A DNA stretch of 60,725 nt from Bacillus sp. NTK074B (GTDB taxonomy: Bacteria; Bacillota; Bacilli; Bacillales; Bacillaceae_B): NCBI RefSeq assembly GCF_017303375.1, contig NZ_JAFKOH010000015.1:1-60725 (forward strand), given 5' to 3'. Made by a program: the position numbers and the translations under genes. Below, in pieces: positions 23,079 through 38,500 of the stretch; position 1 is the stretch's first letter; every line of letters begins with the position of its first letter. The notes beneath the pieces are model-generated. The model searched no databases. It saw nothing but the letters and a program-made list of their open reading frames with translations, and was not told the origin of the DNA.

Positions 23079-23930
<852 letters not shown>

Positions 23931-23940
23931 TTAAAGAATT

Positions 23941-24225
23941 TTATACTTCAAAGAATTCGATTTCTTTACTGTCAGCAGTAAGCTTAACGATTGCTTTACG
24001 ACGCTTGTTAGTGTAACCAGCGTGTTTACCCATACGCTTGAACTTACCTTTGTAGTTCATGATGTTTACTTTATCTACTTTCACGTCAAAGATTTCTTGA
24101 ACGGCGTCTTTTACTTGAGTCTTGTTGGCTCTAGTATCAACTTCGAAAGTGTATTTTTTCTCAGACATAAGATCAGTTGAAGCCTCTGTAATTACGGGGC
24201 GCTTAATGATTTCACGTACATCCAT
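23941..24225 (-). CDS. rplW: 50S ribosomal protein L23
   Basis: Full-length L23 (94 aa), docking site for trigger factor and SRP at the tunnel exit. It starts [20 protein letters not shown] and includes [20 protein letters not shown]. Its ATG shares one base with the rplD stop (TAATG type), showing coupling. Confidence 0.98.
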   Translation of the reverse strand: MDVREIIKRPVITEASTDLMSEKKYTFEVDTRANKTQVKDAVQEIFDVKVDKVNIMNYKGKFKRMGKHAGYTNKRRKAIVKLTADSKEIEFFEV

Positions 24226-24848
24226 TATGCGAGCACCTCCTCTACTTTTTCAACAGCTGATTTAGTCATCACTAGTTTGTCATGTCCTAATACATCCAGA
24301 ACGCTAATTCCTTCTGCAGTAACAACAGTTACACCAGGGATGTTACGAGCTGAAAGTGCTACGTTTTCGTCAAGACCGTCAGTGATTACTAATGTTTTAG
24401 AATCAACAGATAGACCTTTAAGAACGTTAGCAAATTCTTTTGTTTTAGGAGCATCAAATGATAATGCTTCTAATACTAAGATGTTTTCTTCTACTACTTT
24501 AGAAGAAAGTGCAGATTTAATCGCTAGGCGACGGACTTTCTTAGGAAGTTTGTAGCTGTAGCTGCGTGGAACTGGTCCAAATACGGTACCACCACCGCGC
24601 CATTGTGGAGAACGGATTGACCCTTGACGAGCACGGCCTGTTCCTTTTTGACGCCAAGGCTTACGCCCACCGCCACGTACTTCAGAACGATTTTTTACTT
24701 TGTGATTACCTTGACGTAAAGACGCTCTTTGCATCAATACTGCTTCAGTCATCACATGTGTGTTTGGTTCAATACCAAAAACAGTGTCATTAAGTTCGAT
24801 ATCACCAACTTTAGAACCGCTTTGGTTAAATAATGCTACTTTCGGCAT
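24225..24848 (-). CDS. rplD: 50S ribosomal protein L4
   Basis: Full-length L4 (207 aa). The tunnel-reaching loop ([20 protein letters not shown]) is intact, without changes that would suggest macrolide resistance. In E. coli L4 represses the S10 operon; no such control is established in Bacillus. It lies 30 bp after rplC and overlaps rplW by one base. Confidence 0.98.
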   Translation of the reverse strand: MPKVALFNQSGSKVGDIELNDTVFGIEPNTHVMTEAVLMQRASLRQGNHKVKNRSEVRGGGRKPWRQKGTGRARQGSIRSPQWRGGGTVFGPVPRSYSYKLPKKVRRLAIKSALSSKVVEENILVLEALSFDAPKTKEFANVLKGLSVDSKTLVITDGLDENVALSARNIPGVTVVTAEGISVLDVLGHDKLVMTKSAVEKVEEVLA

Positions 24849-24878
24849 TCTTGTTTCCTCCTTTCTTGAAAAGTTCTA

Positions 24879-25508
24879 TTAGTTTGCTTTAATAGCTGAC
24901 TTTACTTTAATCAGTTGTTTCTTAGGGCCAGGTACATTACCTTTTACTAAGATAAGATTACGCTCAGCATCAACTTTTACAATTTCAAGGTTTTGAATTG
25001 TAATTTGCTCTCCGCCCATACGTCCAGGTAGCAGTTTCCCTTTGAATACACGGTTTGGATCAACAGGACCCATTGAACCAGGACGACGGTGATAACGAGA
25101 ACCGTGAGACATAGGTCCGCGAGATTGGTTGTGACGCTTGATAGCACCTTGGAAACCTTTACCTTTTGAAACTCCTGTTACATCTACGATTTCGCCTGCC
25201 GCGAAAATATCAACTTTGACTTCTTGACCAACTTCGTACTCTTCTACGTTTACACCGCGAATTTCACGGATGAAGCGCTTAGGAGCAGTTTCAGCTTTAG
25301 CAACGTGGCCTCTCTCTGGTTTGTTAGAAAGCTTTTCACGTTTGTCTTCAAAACCTACTTGAATAGCTTCGTAGCCATCAACATCGATAGATTTCTTTTG
25401 AAGTACCACGTTTTGAGCAGCTTCAATAACAGTTACAGGGATAAGATCACCGTTTTCAGCGAAAACTTGAGTCATACCAATCTTTCTTCCTAAGATTCCT
25501 TTGGTCAT
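24879..25508 (-). CDS. rplC: 50S ribosomal protein L3
   Basis: Full-length L3 (209 aa), an assembly initiator with a central extension reaching the peptidyl-transferase centre ([20 protein letters not shown]). It opens [20 protein letters not shown]. It lies 35 bp after rpsJ. Confidence 0.98.
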   Translation of the reverse strand: MTKGILGRKIGMTQVFAENGDLIPVTVIEAAQNVVLQKKSIDVDGYEAIQVGFEDKREKLSNKPERGHVAKAETAPKRFIREIRGVNVEEYEVGQEVKVDIFAAGEIVDVTGVSKGKGFQGAIKRHNQSRGPMSHGSRYHRRPGSMGPVDPNRVFKGKLLPGRMGGEQITIQNLEIVKVDAERNLILVKGNVPGPKKQLIKVKSAIKAN

Positions 25509-25543
25509 AAGTCACACCTCCTAATTATTATGGTTTTTATGAA

Positions 25544-26435
<892 letters not shown>

Positions 26436-26757
26436 AAGGGTTACTTAATACACTGGTATAAAGAAAACAGCTCTAAGATTTTATATAATTTCAAAAGTTC
26501 GAATGCGGTCATTAGCTTTAATGAAATAATATTAACATTTCAAGGACCACATTATATATAGAAGAAAGTCGCAAATATATACATTCGTGATAGATGTAAG
26601 TATCTTTCTACCTCATAACTCAAAATGAGGGTGAGGTAAGAGAATTTCAGTGCAGAAAAGTACGAAGAATCATTCTAGGTTCTTTGATCAATATCGAACC
26701 TGTTAACCATATTGTTGTTTATTCAAAAGCAAAAAATTTGAATTTGGCATTCGCCAG
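26436..26757. other. AT-rich non-coding stretch
   Basis: Between the two repeat copies I see no plausible gene, RNA or strong promoter. A small hairpin CCTCATAA-ATGAGG (about 26612-26627) is the only local structure. Confidence 0.6.
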
Positions 26758-26886
26758 CTGTTGATTGGAGTGCAAGACGGAGACTCCTTCGGGAAAGCGA
26801 AATTGGTGAGACCCCGCAGGAGCGATAGCGACGAGGAGGCTCGCCTTTCGCCCGAGGAAAGCGGAGTCTTGCACGGAAATCAACAG
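26758..26886. repeat. complete GTTGATT-type palindromic repeat (129 bp)
   Basis: Ends are CTGTTGATT (26758-26766) and AATCAACAG (26878-26886); 3 bp further in, GTGCAAGAC pairs with GTCTTGCAC. Interior palindromic blocks include CCGCAGGAGCGATAGCGACG and GAGGAGGCTCGCC. Elements of this look are common between genes of many Bacillaceae. It has no transposase; it lies downstream of the tuf terminator. Confidence 0.75.
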
Positions 26887-26995
26887 CGGTGTCAGAAAGC
26901 AAGTCTTATTTCCATGTCTGTACAACAAATTCTTAAATAGCTTGAACATATTCTATTCAGCCAACCATTTCTTCCTTATATTATATTTGAACACA

Positions 26996-27029
26996 AAAAA
27001 ACAGATGGACACGAAGTCCATCTGTTTTT
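26996..27029. terminator. terminator of tuf (bidirectional shape)
   Basis: A 10-bp perfect stem ACAGATGGAC / GTCCATCTGT (27001-27010 with 27016-27025) flanked by A and T runs, 11 bp after the tuf stop. Confidence 0.92.
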
Positions 27030-27040
27030 GATATCATTGA

Positions 27041-28231
27041 TTACTCAGTGATTGTAGCTACTACTCCAGCACCTACAGTACGTCCACCCTCACGGATAGA
27101 GAACTTAGTACCTTCTTCGATAGCGATTGGAGCGATAAGCTCAACAGTCATTTCGATGTTATCGCCAGGCATAACCATTTCTACACCTTCAGGAAGGTTA
27201 CAGATACCAGTTACGTCAGTTGTACGGAAGTAGAACTGTGGGCGGTAGTTAGTGAAGAATGGAGTGTGACGTCCACCTTCTTCTTTAGAAAGAACATAAA
27301 CTTCTGCTTTGAACTTTGTGTGTGGAGTGATTGTACCTGGCTTAGCAAGTACTTGTCCACGTTGGATATCTTCACGAGCTACACCACGAAGTAGTGCACC
27401 GATGTTGTCTCCAGCTTCAGCATAGTCAAGAAGCTTACGGAACATTTCTACACCTGTTACAGTAGTAGATTTTGGCTCTTCAGAAAGACCGATGATGTCG
27501 ATAGTGTCTCCAACTTTAACTTGTCCACGCTCAACACGACCTGTAGCAACTGTTCCACGTCCTGTAATTGAGAATACGTCCTCAACAGGCATCATGAATG
27601 GCTTGTCAGTGTCACGCTCTGGAGTTGGGATGTAGCTATCTACAGCTTCCATAAGTTCGAAGATTTTCGCTTCCCACTCAGCATCTCCTTCAAGAGCTTT
27701 AAGAGCAGAACCTTTGATTACTGGTACATCATCGCCAGGGAAATCGTACTCAGAAAGAAGGTCACGTACTTCCATTTCTACTAATTCAAGTAGTTCTTCG
27801 TCGTCTACCATGTCACATTTGTTCATGAATACAACTAGGTATGGAACACCTACTTGACGAGAAAGAAGGATGTGCTCACGAGTTTGTGGCATTGGGCCAT
27901 CAGCAGCAGAAACTACTAGGATTCCACCATCCATTTGTGCAGCACCAGTGATCATGTTTTTAACATAGTCAGCATGTCCTGGGCAGTCAACGTGTGCATA
28001 GTGACGAGTATCAGTTTCATACTCAACGTGTGCAGTAGAGATTGTGATTCCACGTTCTCTTTCTTCTGGAGCACCGTCGATTTGGTCATATGCCATTGCA
28101 GTTCCACGACCATACTTCTTGTGAAGTGTAGTTGTGATTGCAGCTGTTAGAGTTGTTTTACCGTGGTCAACGTGACCGATTGTACCGATATTCGCATGTT
28201 GCTTGGAACGATCAAATTTTTCCTTACCCAT
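27041..28231 (-). CDS. tuf: translation elongation factor Tu
   Basis: Delivers aminoacyl-tRNA to the ribosome as a GTP complex. The GTPase domain has G1 [10 protein letters not shown]3 DCPGHADY and G4 NKCD; two beta-barrel domains follow. Length 396 aa equals B. subtilis EF-Tu. It sits after fusA with its own promoter and ends in a strong terminator. The only tuf seen here. Confidence 0.99.
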   Translation of the reverse strand: MGKEKFDRSKQHANIGTIGHVDHGKTTLTAAITTTLHKKYGRGTAMAYDQIDGAPEERERGITISTAHVEYETDTRHYAHVDCPGHADYVKNMITGAAQMDGGILVVSAADGPMPQTREHILLSRQVGVPYLVVFMNKCDMVDDEELLELVEMEVRDLLSEYDFPGDDVPVIKGSALKALEGDAEWEAKIFELMEAVDSYIPTPERDTDKPFMMPVEDVFSITGRGTVATGRVERGQVKVGDTIDIIGLSEEPKSTTVTGVEMFRKLLDYAEAGDNIGALLRGVAREDIQRGQVLAKPGTITPHTKFKAEVYVLSKEEGGRHTPFFTNYRPQFYFRTTDVTGICNLPEGVEMVMPGDNIEMTVELIAPIAIEEGTKFSIREGGRTVGAGVVATITE

Positions 28232-28279
28232 TTGAAAATCCTCCTTTGATTTTAAGAAAATAAGTATATTTTGGGTGCC

Positions 28280-28310
28280 TCAGAGACAGTAATATAACCA
28301 TCTCTGACAC
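28280..28310 (-). promoter_or_regulatory. hairpin in the tuf leader
   Basis: TCAGAGA (28280-28286) pairs with TCTCTGA (28301-28307), and flanking GTG/CAC can extend the stem. It lies between the tuf promoter and its ribosome site and lacks a U tract. It may be an mRNA-stability or regulatory structure. Confidence 0.45.
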
Positions 28311-28330
28311 AACAATTGCTTACATTAGTA

Positions 28331-28359
28331 TTTATACTTTATAAAAGCGAATAAATCAA
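28331..28359 (-). promoter_or_regulatory. promoter of tuf
   Basis: TTGATT (28354-28359), a 17-bp spacer and TATAAA (28331-28336) lie just after the fusA stop, allowing tuf to be made independently of the str operon. Confidence 0.65.
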
Positions 28360-30438
28360 TTATTCACCTTTATTTTTTTTGATGATTTCTTCAGAAATCG
28401 ATTTAGGTACTTCTTCGTAGTGATCGAAGTGCATGGAGTATGTTCCACGTCCTTGTGTGTTAGAACGAAGGGAAGTTGCATATCCAAACATTTCTGATAG
28501 AGGTACGAACGCCTTAACGACTTGAGCGTTACCGCGTGCTTCCATACCTTCTACACGTCCACGACGGGAAGTAACGTCACCCATGATATCTCCAAGGTAT
28601 TCCTCAGGGATAACAACCTCTACTTTCATCATTGGCTCAAGGATAACCGGCTTACATTTAGAAGCAGCATTCTTAAGGGCCATTGATGCAGCGATTTTGA
28701 ACGCCATCTCAGAAGAGTCAACGTCATGGTATGAACCATCGAATAATCTTGCTTTAACATCAACAAGTGGGAAACCAGCTAAGACACCATTTTCTAAAGC
28801 GTCAGATAGACCGGCTTGTACAGCAGGGATGTATTCACGTGGAACTACACCACCGACGATACCGTTCTCGAATTCGAATCCTTTACCTTCTTCATTAGGT
28901 GAGAATTCAATCCAAACGTGTCCGAATTGTCCACGTCCACCAGATTGACGGGCGAACTTACCTTCGACTTTAGCCGTATCACGGAAAGTCTCACGGTAAG
29001 ATACTTGAGGAGCACCTACGTTTGCTTCTACTTTGAATTCACGTCTCATACGATCAACGATGATATCTAAGTGAAGCTCACCCATACCGGCGATGATAAC
29101 CTGTCCAGTTTCCTGGTCAGTATGTGCGCGGAATGTTGGATCTTCCTCTTGAAGTTTTTGTAGGGCAGTCGTCATTTTATCCTGGTCAGCCTTTGACTTA
29201 GGCTCAACGGATAAAGAGATAACCGGTTCCGGGAATACCATGGATTCTAAGATAACAAGGCTCTTTTCATCACATAGTGTATCTCCAGTACTAGTGTCTT
29301 TAAGACCAACTGCTGCTGCAATATCCCCAGCGTAAACTGTAGAGATCTCTTCACGTGAGTTAGCGTGCATTTGCAGGATACGTCCTACGCGCTCACGCTT
29401 ACCTTTAGAAGAGTTTCTTACGTATGATCCAGAATCCAATGTTCCTGAGTACACACGGAAGAATGTTAATTTACCAACATAAGGGTCAGTTGCAACTTTG
29501 AACGCTAATGCAGAGAATGGCGCATCGTCAGTAGATGGACGAGTTACTTCTTCTTCTGTATCAGGTACAAAACCTTTGATATCTTCAACATCTGTTGGTG
29601 CTGGAAGATAATCGATAACTGAGTCAATTAGTAATTGAACCCCTTTGTTTTTGAATGCAGATCCACATACTACCGGGTAGAACTCGACAGTTAGTGTAGC
29701 CGCACGGATAGCAGCTTTGATTTCTTCGTTAGAAAGCTCTTCACCTTCTAAGTACTTCATCATAAGCTCTTCATCAAGTTCAGATACAGCTTCAATTAGC
29801 TTTCCGCGGTATTCTTCAGCTTGTTCTTTGTACTCTTCAGGAATGTCACGGGCTTCTGCGCGAGTTCCAAGATCATCTTCATAGAAGTAAGCTTTCATTT
29901 CTACTAAGTCGATGATTCCTTCGAAGTCATCCTCAGCACCGATTGGAAGCTGAATTGGATGTGCATTAGCTTGTAGACGCTCATGTAGTGTACCTACAGA
30001 GTAAAGGAAGTCAGCACCGATTTTGTCCATTTTGTTAACGAACACAACACGGGGAACCCCGTAAGTTGTTGCTTGGCGCCATACAGTTTCAGTTTGAGGC
30101 TCAACACCAGATTGAGCATCAAGTACTGCTACTGCACCATCAAGTACACGCAGGGAACGTTCAACTTCAACAGTGAAGTCTACGTGTCCAGGTGTATCGA
30201 TGATGTTGATACGATGGCCTTTCCATTGGGCTGTTGTAGCAGCAGAAGTGATTGTGATACCACGCTCTTGCTCTTGCTCCATCCAGTCCATTTGAGAAGC
30301 ACCTTCGTGAGTTTCTCCAATTTTATGGATACGACCTGTATAAAATAGGATACGCTCAGTTGCAGTTGTTTTACCGGCATCGATGTGAGCCATGATACCG
30401 ATATTACGAGTGTTTTCTAAGGAGAACTCTCTAGGCAT
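28360..30438 (-). CDS. fusA: translation elongation factor G
   Basis: The translocase GTPase moving tRNAs and mRNA after peptide-bond formation, and acting with RRF in recycling. G1 [10 protein letters not shown]3 DTPGHVDF and G4 NKMDKIGA are visible, followed by domains II-V. Length 692 aa is normal. It lies 51 bp after rpsG in the rpsL-rpsG-fusA-tuf order. Confidence 0.99.
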   Translation of the reverse strand: MPREFSLENTRNIGIMAHIDAGKTTATERILFYTGRIHKIGETHEGASQMDWMEQEQERGITITSAATTAQWKGHRINIIDTPGHVDFTVEVERSLRVLDGAVAVLDAQSGVEPQTETVWRQATTYGVPRVVFVNKMDKIGADFLYSVGTLHERLQANAHPIQLPIGAEDDFEGIIDLVEMKAYFYEDDLGTRAEARDIPEEYKEQAEEYRGKLIEAVSELDEELMMKYLEGEELSNEEIKAAIRAATLTVEFYPVVCGSAFKNKGVQLLIDSVIDYLPAPTDVEDIKGFVPDTEEEVTRPSTDDAPFSALAFKVATDPYVGKLTFFRVYSGTLDSGSYVRNSSKGKRERVGRILQMHANSREEISTVYAGDIAAAVGLKDTSTGDTLCDEKSLVILESMVFPEPVISLSVEPKSKADQDKMTTALQKLQEEDPTFRAHTDQETGQVIIAGMGELHLDIIVDRMRREFKVEANVGAPQVSYRETFRDTAKVEGKFARQSGGRGQFGHVWIEFSPNEEGKGFEFENGIVGGVVPREYIPAVQAGLSDALENGVLAGFPLVDVKARLFDGSYHDVDSSEMAFKIAASMALKNAASKCKPVILEPMMKVEVVIPEEYLGDIMGDVTSRRGRVEGMEARGNAQVVKAFVPLSEMFGYATSLRSNTQGRGTYSMHFDHYEEVPKSISEEIIKKNKGE

Positions 30439-30489
30439 GCGGTCTTTCTCCTTCCTTATAAAAGAATGTATTGTTTGATTAAGGTCAGA

Positions 30490-30960
30490 TTACCAGCGAT
30501 AGTGAGCAAACGCTTTGTTCGCTTCAGCCATCTTGTGTGTATCTTCACGCTTCTTGACAGAAGCTCCAGTGTTATTAGCTGCATCAAGGATTTCGTTAGC
30601 TAAACGCTCTTCCATTGTCTTCTCACCGCGAAGACGAGAGTAGTTTACTAACCAACGAAGACCTAATGTAGTACGACGCTCTGGACGCACCTCTACAGGT
30701 ACTTGATAGTTTGAACCACCTACACGACGAGCTTTTACTTCTAATACCGGCATGATATTTTTTAAAGCTGCATCGAATACTTCCATTGCATCTTTACCTG
30801 AACGCTCGCTAATGATATCAAACGCTGCGTATAATTTCTTTTGAGCTTTACCTCTTTTACCGTCAATCATAATTTTGTTGATTAAACGAGTAACTAATTT
30901 AGAATTGTACATTGGATCAGGTAAAACGTCTCTTTTTGCTACAGGACCTTTACGTGGCAT
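30490..30960 (-). CDS. rpsG: 30S ribosomal protein S7
   Basis: S7 (156 aa) nucleates the 30S head and contacts E-site tRNA. It starts [20 protein letters not shown] and ends [15 protein letters not shown]. The ATG at 30958-30960 is chosen for its AAGGAGG site; six in-frame codons upstream cover that site. It lies 44 bp after rpsL. Confidence 0.98.
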   Translation of the reverse strand: MPRKGPVAKRDVLPDPMYNSKLVTRLINKIMIDGKRGKAQKKLYAAFDIISERSGKDAMEVFDAALKNIMPVLEVKARRVGGSNYQVPVEVRPERRTTLGLRWLVNYSRLRGEKTMEERLANEILDAANNTGASVKKREDTHKMAEANKAFAHYRW

Positions 30961-31004
30961 GTGATTTCCTCCTTTCAACGAGAAATGAATTTAAAGTTGT
31001 TTTA

Positions 31005-31526
<522 letters not shown>

Positions 31527-31775
31527 TTACTGTATAATCGCAACAGCTGCTGCTCCAACATCTATTCCGCACGATTTACCAAGTTTCTTCATCGAATCCA
31601 CTTTGTTAACCGGTACATTAAGATCAATCGCGGCCTGAACTACTTTCGCTGTAACCTTGGGATCAGCATCCTCCGCAATTACAACTTCAGTTACATGACC
31701 TGTTTTTAGAGCTTTCACTGCTTGCTTTGTTCCTACAATAATTTCTTTAGCCTGCGCTACTTTTTCATAAGACAT
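31527..31775 (-). CDS. rplGB: L7Ae-family kink-turn-binding protein (YbxF)
   Basis: An 82-residue L7Ae/L30e-fold protein. B. subtilis YbxF binds kink-turn RNAs in vitro and associates with ribosomes. Conserved features are the N-terminal [20 protein letters not shown] helix and [13 protein letters not shown]. The ATG at 31773-31775 follows GGAGG; an upstream in-frame extension of 19 codons contains the ribosome site. First gene of the str operon, with its own promoter. Precise role in vivo is unsettled. Confidence 0.92.
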   Translation of the reverse strand: MSYEKVAQAKEIIVGTKQAVKALKTGHVTEVVIAEDADPKVTAKVVQAAIDLNVPVNKVDSMKKLGKSCGIDVGAAAVAIIQ

Positions 31776-31822
31776 TTCATATCCTCCAAAGTAACAGGTT
31801 ATTAATAGGAGCAACCTTGAAT

Positions 31823-31851
31823 ATATTATCATCTTAAAATCTCTATGTCAA
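31823..31851 (-). promoter_or_regulatory. promoter of the rplGB-rpsL-rpsG-fusA (str) operon
   Basis: Consensus TTGACA (31846-31851), a 17-bp spacer and TAATAT (31823-31828) lie 48 bp before rplGB, directly after the rpoC terminator. Confidence 0.85.
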
Positions 31852-31871
31852 CATAGTTTTAAAAGATTTAT

Positions 31872-31926
31872 AAAAGCTAACTCTTACGACTGTTGTTTGA
31901 GCAATCAAACCAGCCTAAGAGTTAGC
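31872..31926 (-). terminator. terminator of rpoBC
   Basis: A perfect 11-bp stem GCTAACTCTTA / TAAGAGTTAGC (31876-31886 with 31916-31926) with an inner GTTTG/CAAAC stem and a following UUUUA tract, 9 bp after rpoC. Confidence 0.88.
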
Positions 31927-31935
31927 CTAAATAGA

Positions 31936-34900
31936 TTACTCTACTGTTACTGTTTCTTCACTAGTATCTTCAGCTAACACCGGTTCCGCTTTACGGTAAC
32001 GTTGCATACCTGTTCCTGCTGGAACCAGCTTACCGATGATAACATTTTCTTTCAATCCTAGTAACTCATCGCGTTTTCCTTTGATCGCAGCGTCCGTTAA
32101 CACACGTGTTGTTTCCTGGAATGATGCTGCAGATAAGAAGGAATCTGTTTCAAGTGAAGCCTTGGTGATTCCGAGCAGTACAGGACGTCCTGTTGCCGGA
32201 AGCTTACCGCCGAACAATGCTTTCTCGTTCGCATCTCTGAATTGGTGGATATCCATAAGAGTACCTGGAAGTACTTCAGATTCACCAGCATCGATGACGC
32301 GGACTTTACGCAACATTTGACGGACCATGACCTCAACGTGTTTGTCGCCGATTTCAACCCCTTGCATACGATATACCTTTTGTACTTCGCGCAATAAGTA
32401 TTCTTGAACGGCAGACACGTCACGTACTTTAAGAAGTTCTTTTGGATCGATCGAACCTTCAGTGATTTCCTGACCGCGTACAACTTTATCGTTGACAGCG
32501 AACTTCAAGCGAGCTGTGTAAGGAGCTGTGTAACTTCTCGTTTCCACATCACCTTGAACGGTAATTTCGTACTGGCGATCTTTTCCTTCACTGATGGAAG
32601 TGATCACACCATCAATTTCGGAAATGACAGCTTGACCTTTCGGGTTACGCGCTTCGAAGATCTCTTGGATACGCGGTAAACCTTGTGTGATATCGTCTCC
32701 TGCTACCCCACCGGTATGGAATGTACGCATCGTTAACTGAGTACCCGGTTCCCCGATGGATTGCGCAGCGATGATACCAACAGCTTCCCCGACTTCAACT
32801 TTTTGACCTGTTGCAAGGTTCGTTCCGTAACATTTCTCACATACACCGTGTCTTGTGTTACATGTGAAGGCAGAACGGATTGAAACATGTTCGACGCCAG
32901 CATCAATAATCGTCTTAGCCAAGTCTTCTGTGATCAGCTGATTTTCTGTAATGATGATTTCATCTGTCTCAGGGTGACGCAATGTCTTGCGTGAGTAACG
33001 ACCAAGTAAACGTTCTTCAAGAGGTTCGATGATTTCCGTACCCTCTTTAATGGAGCCTACGAGTAGGCCTCTGTCCGTTCCACAGTCTTCTTCACGAACG
33101 ATAACGTCCTGGGCAACGTCAACAAGTCGACGTGTCAGGTAACCTGAGTCAGCTGTTTTCAGTGCTGTATCGGCAAGACCTTTACGGGCACCATGTGTAG
33201 AGATGAAGTATTCAAGAACCGTCAAACCTTCACGGAAACTTGATTTGATCGGTAACTCGATGATACGACCAGCCGGGTTGGCCATCAGTCCACGCATACC
33301 GGCAAGCTGAGTGAAGTTAGATGCGTTACCACGGGCACCTGAGTCACTCATCATGAAGATCGGGTTGCGTTTATCCAGTGTCGCCATTAACTTACCTTGG
33401 ATCGTATCTTTCGCTGCACTCCAGATGGAGATAACGCGATCGTACCTTTCATCCTCTGTAATCAGACCGCGTTTAAATTGCTTTAATACGTTGTCTACCT
33501 TACTTTGGGCTTCAATCAGGATTTCCTCTTTTTCCGCTAATACTACGATATCTGCAATACCTACAGTAATACCGGCTTTAGTGGAATATTTGAATCCAAG
33601 GTCCTTCATCTTATCAAGCATACGAGATGTTTCCGTAATGGCAAACTTCTTGAATACTTCTGCAATGATATTCCCTAAGAATCCTTTTTTGAATGGATTA
33701 ATTAACTCACGGTTTTGGAATACTTCCTTAACGTCCGTTGTTGAATCAACAAAGTAGTTCTCAGGAGTCGCAACTTCCAGGTTCGTTCTTGTTGGCTCAT
33801 TTATGAACGGGAATGTATCAGGTAAGATTTCATTAAAGATCACTTTACCTACCGTTGTTAATAGTAATTGTTTATTTTGCTTATCAGTGAACGTTTTGTT
33901 ATTGATGGTACTTGCATGAATCGCAATTCGGGTATGCAAGTGTACATAGCCATTTTGATATGCAAGGATGACTTCGTTTGCATCGTTGAAGATCATTCCT
34001 TCACCAACAGCATTTTCACGTTCTAGAGTCAGATAATAGTTACCTAGTACCATATCCTGGGACGGTGTAACAACAGGTTTACCGTCTTTCGGATTTAGGA
34101 TGTTTTGGGCAGCAAGCATGAGCATGCGCGCTTCAGCTTGAGCTTCAGAAGATAGTGGTACGTGAACCGCCATTTGGTCACCATCGAAATCCGCATTGTA
34201 TGCTGTACATACAAGTGGGTGAAGACGGATCGCTCTACCTTCGACAAGAGTTGGTTCAAATGCTTGAATACCCAGTCTGTGAAGAGTAGGTGCACGGTTT
34301 AAAAGAACTGGATGTTCTTTGATAACCCCTTCTAATACATCCCATACTTCCGGCTGTACGCGTTCGATCTTGCGCTTCGCACTTTTAATGTTGTGAGCCA
34401 GTCCTTTTTCAACGAGTTCTTTCATAACGAATGGCTTGAATAACTCAAGAGCCATTTCTTTAGGAAGACCGCATTGGTACATCTTAAGATTAGGTCCAAC
34501 AACGATTACAGAACGACCGGAATAATCGACACGCTTACCAAGAAGGTTTTGACGGAAACGGCCTTGCTTCCCTTTAAGCATATGCGAAAGGGATTTTAAC
34601 GGGCGGTTACCCGGTCCAGTAACTGGACGGCCACGACGACCATTATCAATTAAAGCATCAACCGCTTCTTGAAGCATACGCTTCTCATTTTGAACGATGA
34701 TGCTTGGAGCACCAAGGTCCAATAAACGTTTAAGACGGTTATTACGGTTAATAACACGACGATATAAATCATTCAAGTCAGAAGTCGCAAAGCGTCCACC
34801 GTCAAGTTGGACCATCGGGCGAAGCTCCGGAGGAATGACAGGAAGTACATCAAGAATCATCCAATCCGGATCATTTCCTGAGTTTCTGAAAGATTCCACC

Positions 34901-35535
34901 ACTTCTAAACGTTTGATTGCACGGGTACGGCGCTGACCTTGAGCTGTTTTCAGTTCTTCTTTCAAGAAATCAGCTTCTTTATCCAGGTCAATGTCCTGCA
35001 GAAGCTTTTTAATCGCTTCAGCTCCCATTGCAGCTTGGAATTTCACTCCGTATTTCTCACGGTATGCACGGTATTCTTTTTCAGAAAGAAGTTGCTTTCT
35101 TTCAAGGGCCGTGTCACCTGGTTCTGTTACAACATAAGAAGCAAAGTAGATGACTTCTTCCAAAGCACGAGGAGACATGTCTAAAACAAGACCCATACGG
35201 CTAGGGATTCCTTTGAAGTACCAGATGTGAGATACAGGGGCAGCAAGTTCGATGTGCCCCATACGCTCACGACGGACTTTAGCCTTTGTTACTTCAACAC
35301 CACAGCGGTCACAAACAACGCCTTTGTAACGTACACGTTTGTATTTACCACAATGACATTCCCAGTCCTTTGTAGGACCAAAGATACGTTCACAGAATAA
35401 ACCATCTTTTTCTGGTTTTAATGTACGATAGTTAATCGTTTCGGGCTTTTTAACTTCCCCGAAAGACCAAGAACGGATCTTATCGGGGGAAGCTAAACCA
35501 ATTTTCATATACTCAAAATTATTTACATCTAGCAA
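31936..35535 (-). CDS. rpoC: RNA polymerase beta-prime subunit
   Basis: Catalytic subunit of RNA polymerase (1199 aa). The N-terminal zinc site has Cys60, Cys62, Cys75 and Cys78; the active-site Mg loop NADFDGD is near residue 450; a second Cys cluster (CGTDRG...[11 protein letters not shown]) and the trigger-loop region [11 protein letters not shown] are intact. The start is TTG with GGGAGG upstream ([10 protein letters not shown]), as in B. subtilis. It lies 51 bp after rpoB. Confidence 0.99.
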   Translation of the reverse strand: MLDVNNFEYMKIGLASPDKIRSWSFGEVKKPETINYRTLKPEKDGLFCERIFGPTKDWECHCGKYKRVRYKGVVCDRCGVEVTKAKVRRERMGHIELAAPVSHIWYFKGIPSRMGLVLDMSPRALEEVIYFASYVVTEPGDTALERKQLLSEKEYRAYREKYGVKFQAAMGAEAIKKLLQDIDLDKEADFLKEELKTAQGQRRTRAIKRLEVVESFRNSGNDPDWMILDVLPVIPPELRPMVQLDGGRFATSDLNDLYRRVINRNNRLKRLLDLGAPSIIVQNEKRMLQEAVDALIDNGRRGRPVTGPGNRPLKSLSHMLKGKQGRFRQNLLGKRVDYSGRSVIVVGPNLKMYQCGLPKEMALELFKPFVMKELVEKGLAHNIKSAKRKIERVQPEVWDVLEGVIKEHPVLLNRAPTLHRLGIQAFEPTLVEGRAIRLHPLVCTAYNADFDGDQMAVHVPLSSEAQAEARMLMLAAQNILNPKDGKPVVTPSQDMVLGNYYLTLERENAVGEGMIFNDANEVILAYQNGYVHLHTRIAIHASTINNKTFTDKQNKQLLLTTVGKVIFNEILPDTFPFINEPTRTNLEVATPENYFVDSTTDVKEVFQNRELINPFKKGFLGNIIAEVFKKFAITETSRMLDKMKDLGFKYSTKAGITVGIADIVVLAEKEEILIEAQSKVDNVLKQFKRGLITEDERYDRVISIWSAAKDTIQGKLMATLDKRNPIFMMSDSGARGNASNFTQLAGMRGLMANPAGRIIELPIKSSFREGLTVLEYFISTHGARKGLADTALKTADSGYLTRRLVDVAQDVIVREEDCGTDRGLLVGSIKEGTEIIEPLEERLLGRYSRKTLRHPETDEIIITENQLITEDLAKTIIDAGVEHVSIRSAFTCNTRHGVCEKCYGTNLATGQKVEVGEAVGIIAAQSIGEPGTQLTMRTFHTGGVAGDDITQGLPRIQEIFEARNPKGQAVISEIDGVITSISEGKDRQYEITVQGDVETRSYTAPYTARLKFAVNDKVVRGQEITEGSIDPKELLKVRDVSAVQEYLLREVQKVYRMQGVEIGDKHVEVMVRQMLRKVRVIDAGESEVLPGTLMDIHQFRDANEKALFGGKLPATGRPVLLGITKASLETDSFLSAASFQETTRVLTDAAIKGKRDELLGLKENVIIGKLVPAGTGMQRYRKAEPVLAEDTSEETVTVE

Positions 35536-35586
35536 GGGGCCTACCTCCCTTTTAATCTACAGGCTCTAACCCTAATTGCTCTAAAT

Positions 35587-38500
35587 TTATTCTTTTGACC
35601 CTACTGTCTCGGATTCTTGTGCATTAGATTCAGAGATATTTAGCGTGTCTGCTTGTTGTACTTCTTCTTCGTCCTCTAAGTCGCGCATTTCAATTTCTTC
35701 TTCGTTACTAGAGAGGATCTTGACATCCATACCTAAACTTTGAAGCTCTTTGATCAGAACTTTGAATGATTCCGGAACTCCAGGTTCAGGAACGTTTTCA
35801 CCTTTGACAATGGCTTCATATGTTTTCACACGACCCACAACGTCATCAGATTTAACTGTAAGAATTTCTTGCAGAGTGTATGCAGCACCGTATGCTTCAA
35901 GTGCCCATACCTCCATTTCACCGAAACGCTGTCCACCGAATTGAGCTTTCCCTCCGAGTGGTTGCTGCGTAACAAGTGAGTAAGGACCTGTTGAACGAGC
36001 GTGAAGTTTGTCATCAACCATGTGGGCAAGTTTGATCATATACATAATTCCCACTGATACACGGTTGTCAAACGGTTCACCTGTTCTACCATCGTACAGA
36101 ACGGTTTTCGCATCACGTGCCATACCCGCTTCTTCGATCGTTGCCCAAACATCTTCCTCACGCGCTCCATCAAATACTGGTGAAGCAACATGAATACCAA
36201 GATATCTGGCTGCCATACCCAAGTGAAGCTCGAGCACCTGTCCGATATTCATACGAGATGGTACCCCCAGCGGGTTAAGCATGATATCGATCGGTGTACC
36301 GTCCGGTAAGAACGGCATGTCCTCTTCAGGCAGGATTTTTGAGATAACACCTTTGTTCCCGTGACGGCCAGCCATTTTGTCACCTTCAGAAATCTTACGC
36401 TTCTGAACGATGTATACACGTACAAGCTGATTCACACCCGGTGGTAATTCGTCGCCGTCCTCACGGTTGAAGACTTTAACATCGAGGATGATTCCTCCTC
36501 CACCATGTGGTACACGGAGAGATGTATCACGTACTTCACGGGCCTTCTCACCGAAGATTGCATGCAATAAGCGCTCTTCAGCCGTAAGCTCCGTTACACC
36601 TTTAGGCGTTACTTTACCGACAAGTAAGTCGCCATCTTTCACTTCTGCACCGATGCGGATGATTCCACGCTCGTCAAGATTGCGAAGTGCATCTTCACCA
36701 ACGTTTGGAATATCACGAGTGATTTCTTCAGGTCCCAATTTCGTGTCACGAGATTCAGACTCATATTCTTCAATATGAATAGAAGTATATACATCGTCTT
36801 TCACAAGACGTTCACTCATGATGATCGCATCTTCATAGTTGTAACCGTCCCAAGTCATGAATCCAACCATTACGTTACGTCCTAAGGCGAGTTCGCCTTT
36901 CTCCATGGAAGGACCATCAGCAAGGATTTCCCCTTTTACTACACGGTCGCCTTCACTTACGATCGGACGCTGGTTGTAACATGTACCTTGGTTGGAACGG
37001 ATGAATTTCTGCATACGATACTTATCGAGGTCACCTTTCACTTCCTGACCATCGATTTCTTTCACACGACGTACCCAAACTTGTTTCGCTTCAACCTTTT
37101 CAACGATACCTTCATATTTACAAATCACGGCTGCACCGGAGTCTTTCGCAGATACGTGTTCCATACCTGTTCCGACGATCGGTGATTCCGGATTCATCAA
37201 AGGCACTGCTTGACGTTGCATGTTTGCTCCCATTAGAGCACGGTTGGAGTCATCGTTCTCTAAGAATGGAATACATGCAGTCGCTGCTGATACTACTTGT
37301 TTAGGGGATACATCCATGTAGTCAAGACGTTCACGCTTGATGACCGTGTTCTCTCCACGGAAACGTGCGATGACTTCTTCATCAAGGAACGCGCCGTCTT
37401 CTCCAAGGCGTGCGTTTGCTTGAGCCACTACATAGTTATCTTCTTCGTCGGCTGTCAGGTAATCGATACGATTGGTTACCATCCCAGTGTCAGGGTCGAC
37501 ACGACGATACGGTGTTTCGATAAAGCCGAATTTATTCACTTTCGCAAAGGAAGAAAGTGAGTTGATTAGTCCGATGTTCGGACCCTCAGGTGTTTCAATC
37601 GGACACATACGACCATAGTGGGAGTAATGTACGTCACGCACTTCGAAACCGGCACGTTCACGTGTTAATCCTCCAGGCCCTAAAGCAGAAAGACGACGTT
37701 TGTGCGTTAATTCTGCAAGAGGATTCGTTTGATCCATGAATTGAGACAATTGAGAGCTTCCAAAGAACTCTTTAATGGATGCAATAACAGGACGGATGTT
37801 GATCAGTTGTTGAGGCGTGATCGTGTTTGTGTCCTGAATGGACATTCTTTCACGAACGACACGCTCCATACGTGATAAACCGATACGGAATTGATTTTGT
37901 AGTAATTCACCAACCGAACGTAAACGACGGTTACCTAAATGGTCAATATCATCTGTCAGTCCTACTCCATGCAATAAGTTAAAGAAGTAAGAGATAGAAG
38001 AAATGATATCAGCAGGTGTAATGTACTTAACCTCTTCTTCAACATACGCATTGCTGATTACGTTGATTTCGAATTCTCCCTCTTCGTTAGGAGAATAAAT
38101 CTTGATAGATTGAAGAACGACATCTTCTTCTAATACGCCGCCGGATTGTTGGTAGTTTTTGAAACCAATGCCGTTTTCTAAATAAGGAATTACCTTATCA
38201 AGGGCGCGACGGTCAAGAACCGTGCCTTTCTCTGCCAAAATCTCCCCCGTTTCGGGATCTGCTAGAGTTTCTGCTAGAGTCTGACCGAATAAACGGTTTT
38301 TAATGTGTAGCTTTTTGTTCATTTTGTAACGTCCAACGTTTGCTAAGTCATAACGCTTAGGATCAAAGAAACGAGAAACGAGTAAACTTTTAGCATTTTC
38401 TACTGTAGGAGGCTCTCCTGGACGCAGACGCTCATAAATCTCGAGCAATGCCTTGTCGATACCTTCCGTGTTGTCTTTCTCGAGCGTGTTACGAATGTAC

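Noticed and set aside
26719..26949. 76-residue minus-strand ORF downstream of tuf
   Set aside because: It lies across the complete palindromic repeat, has no ribosome site and no recognisable protein features.
33311..33757. 148-residue plus-strand ORF antisense to rpoC
   Set aside because: It is a shadow of the rpoC reading frame; no ribosome site and low-complexity residue use.
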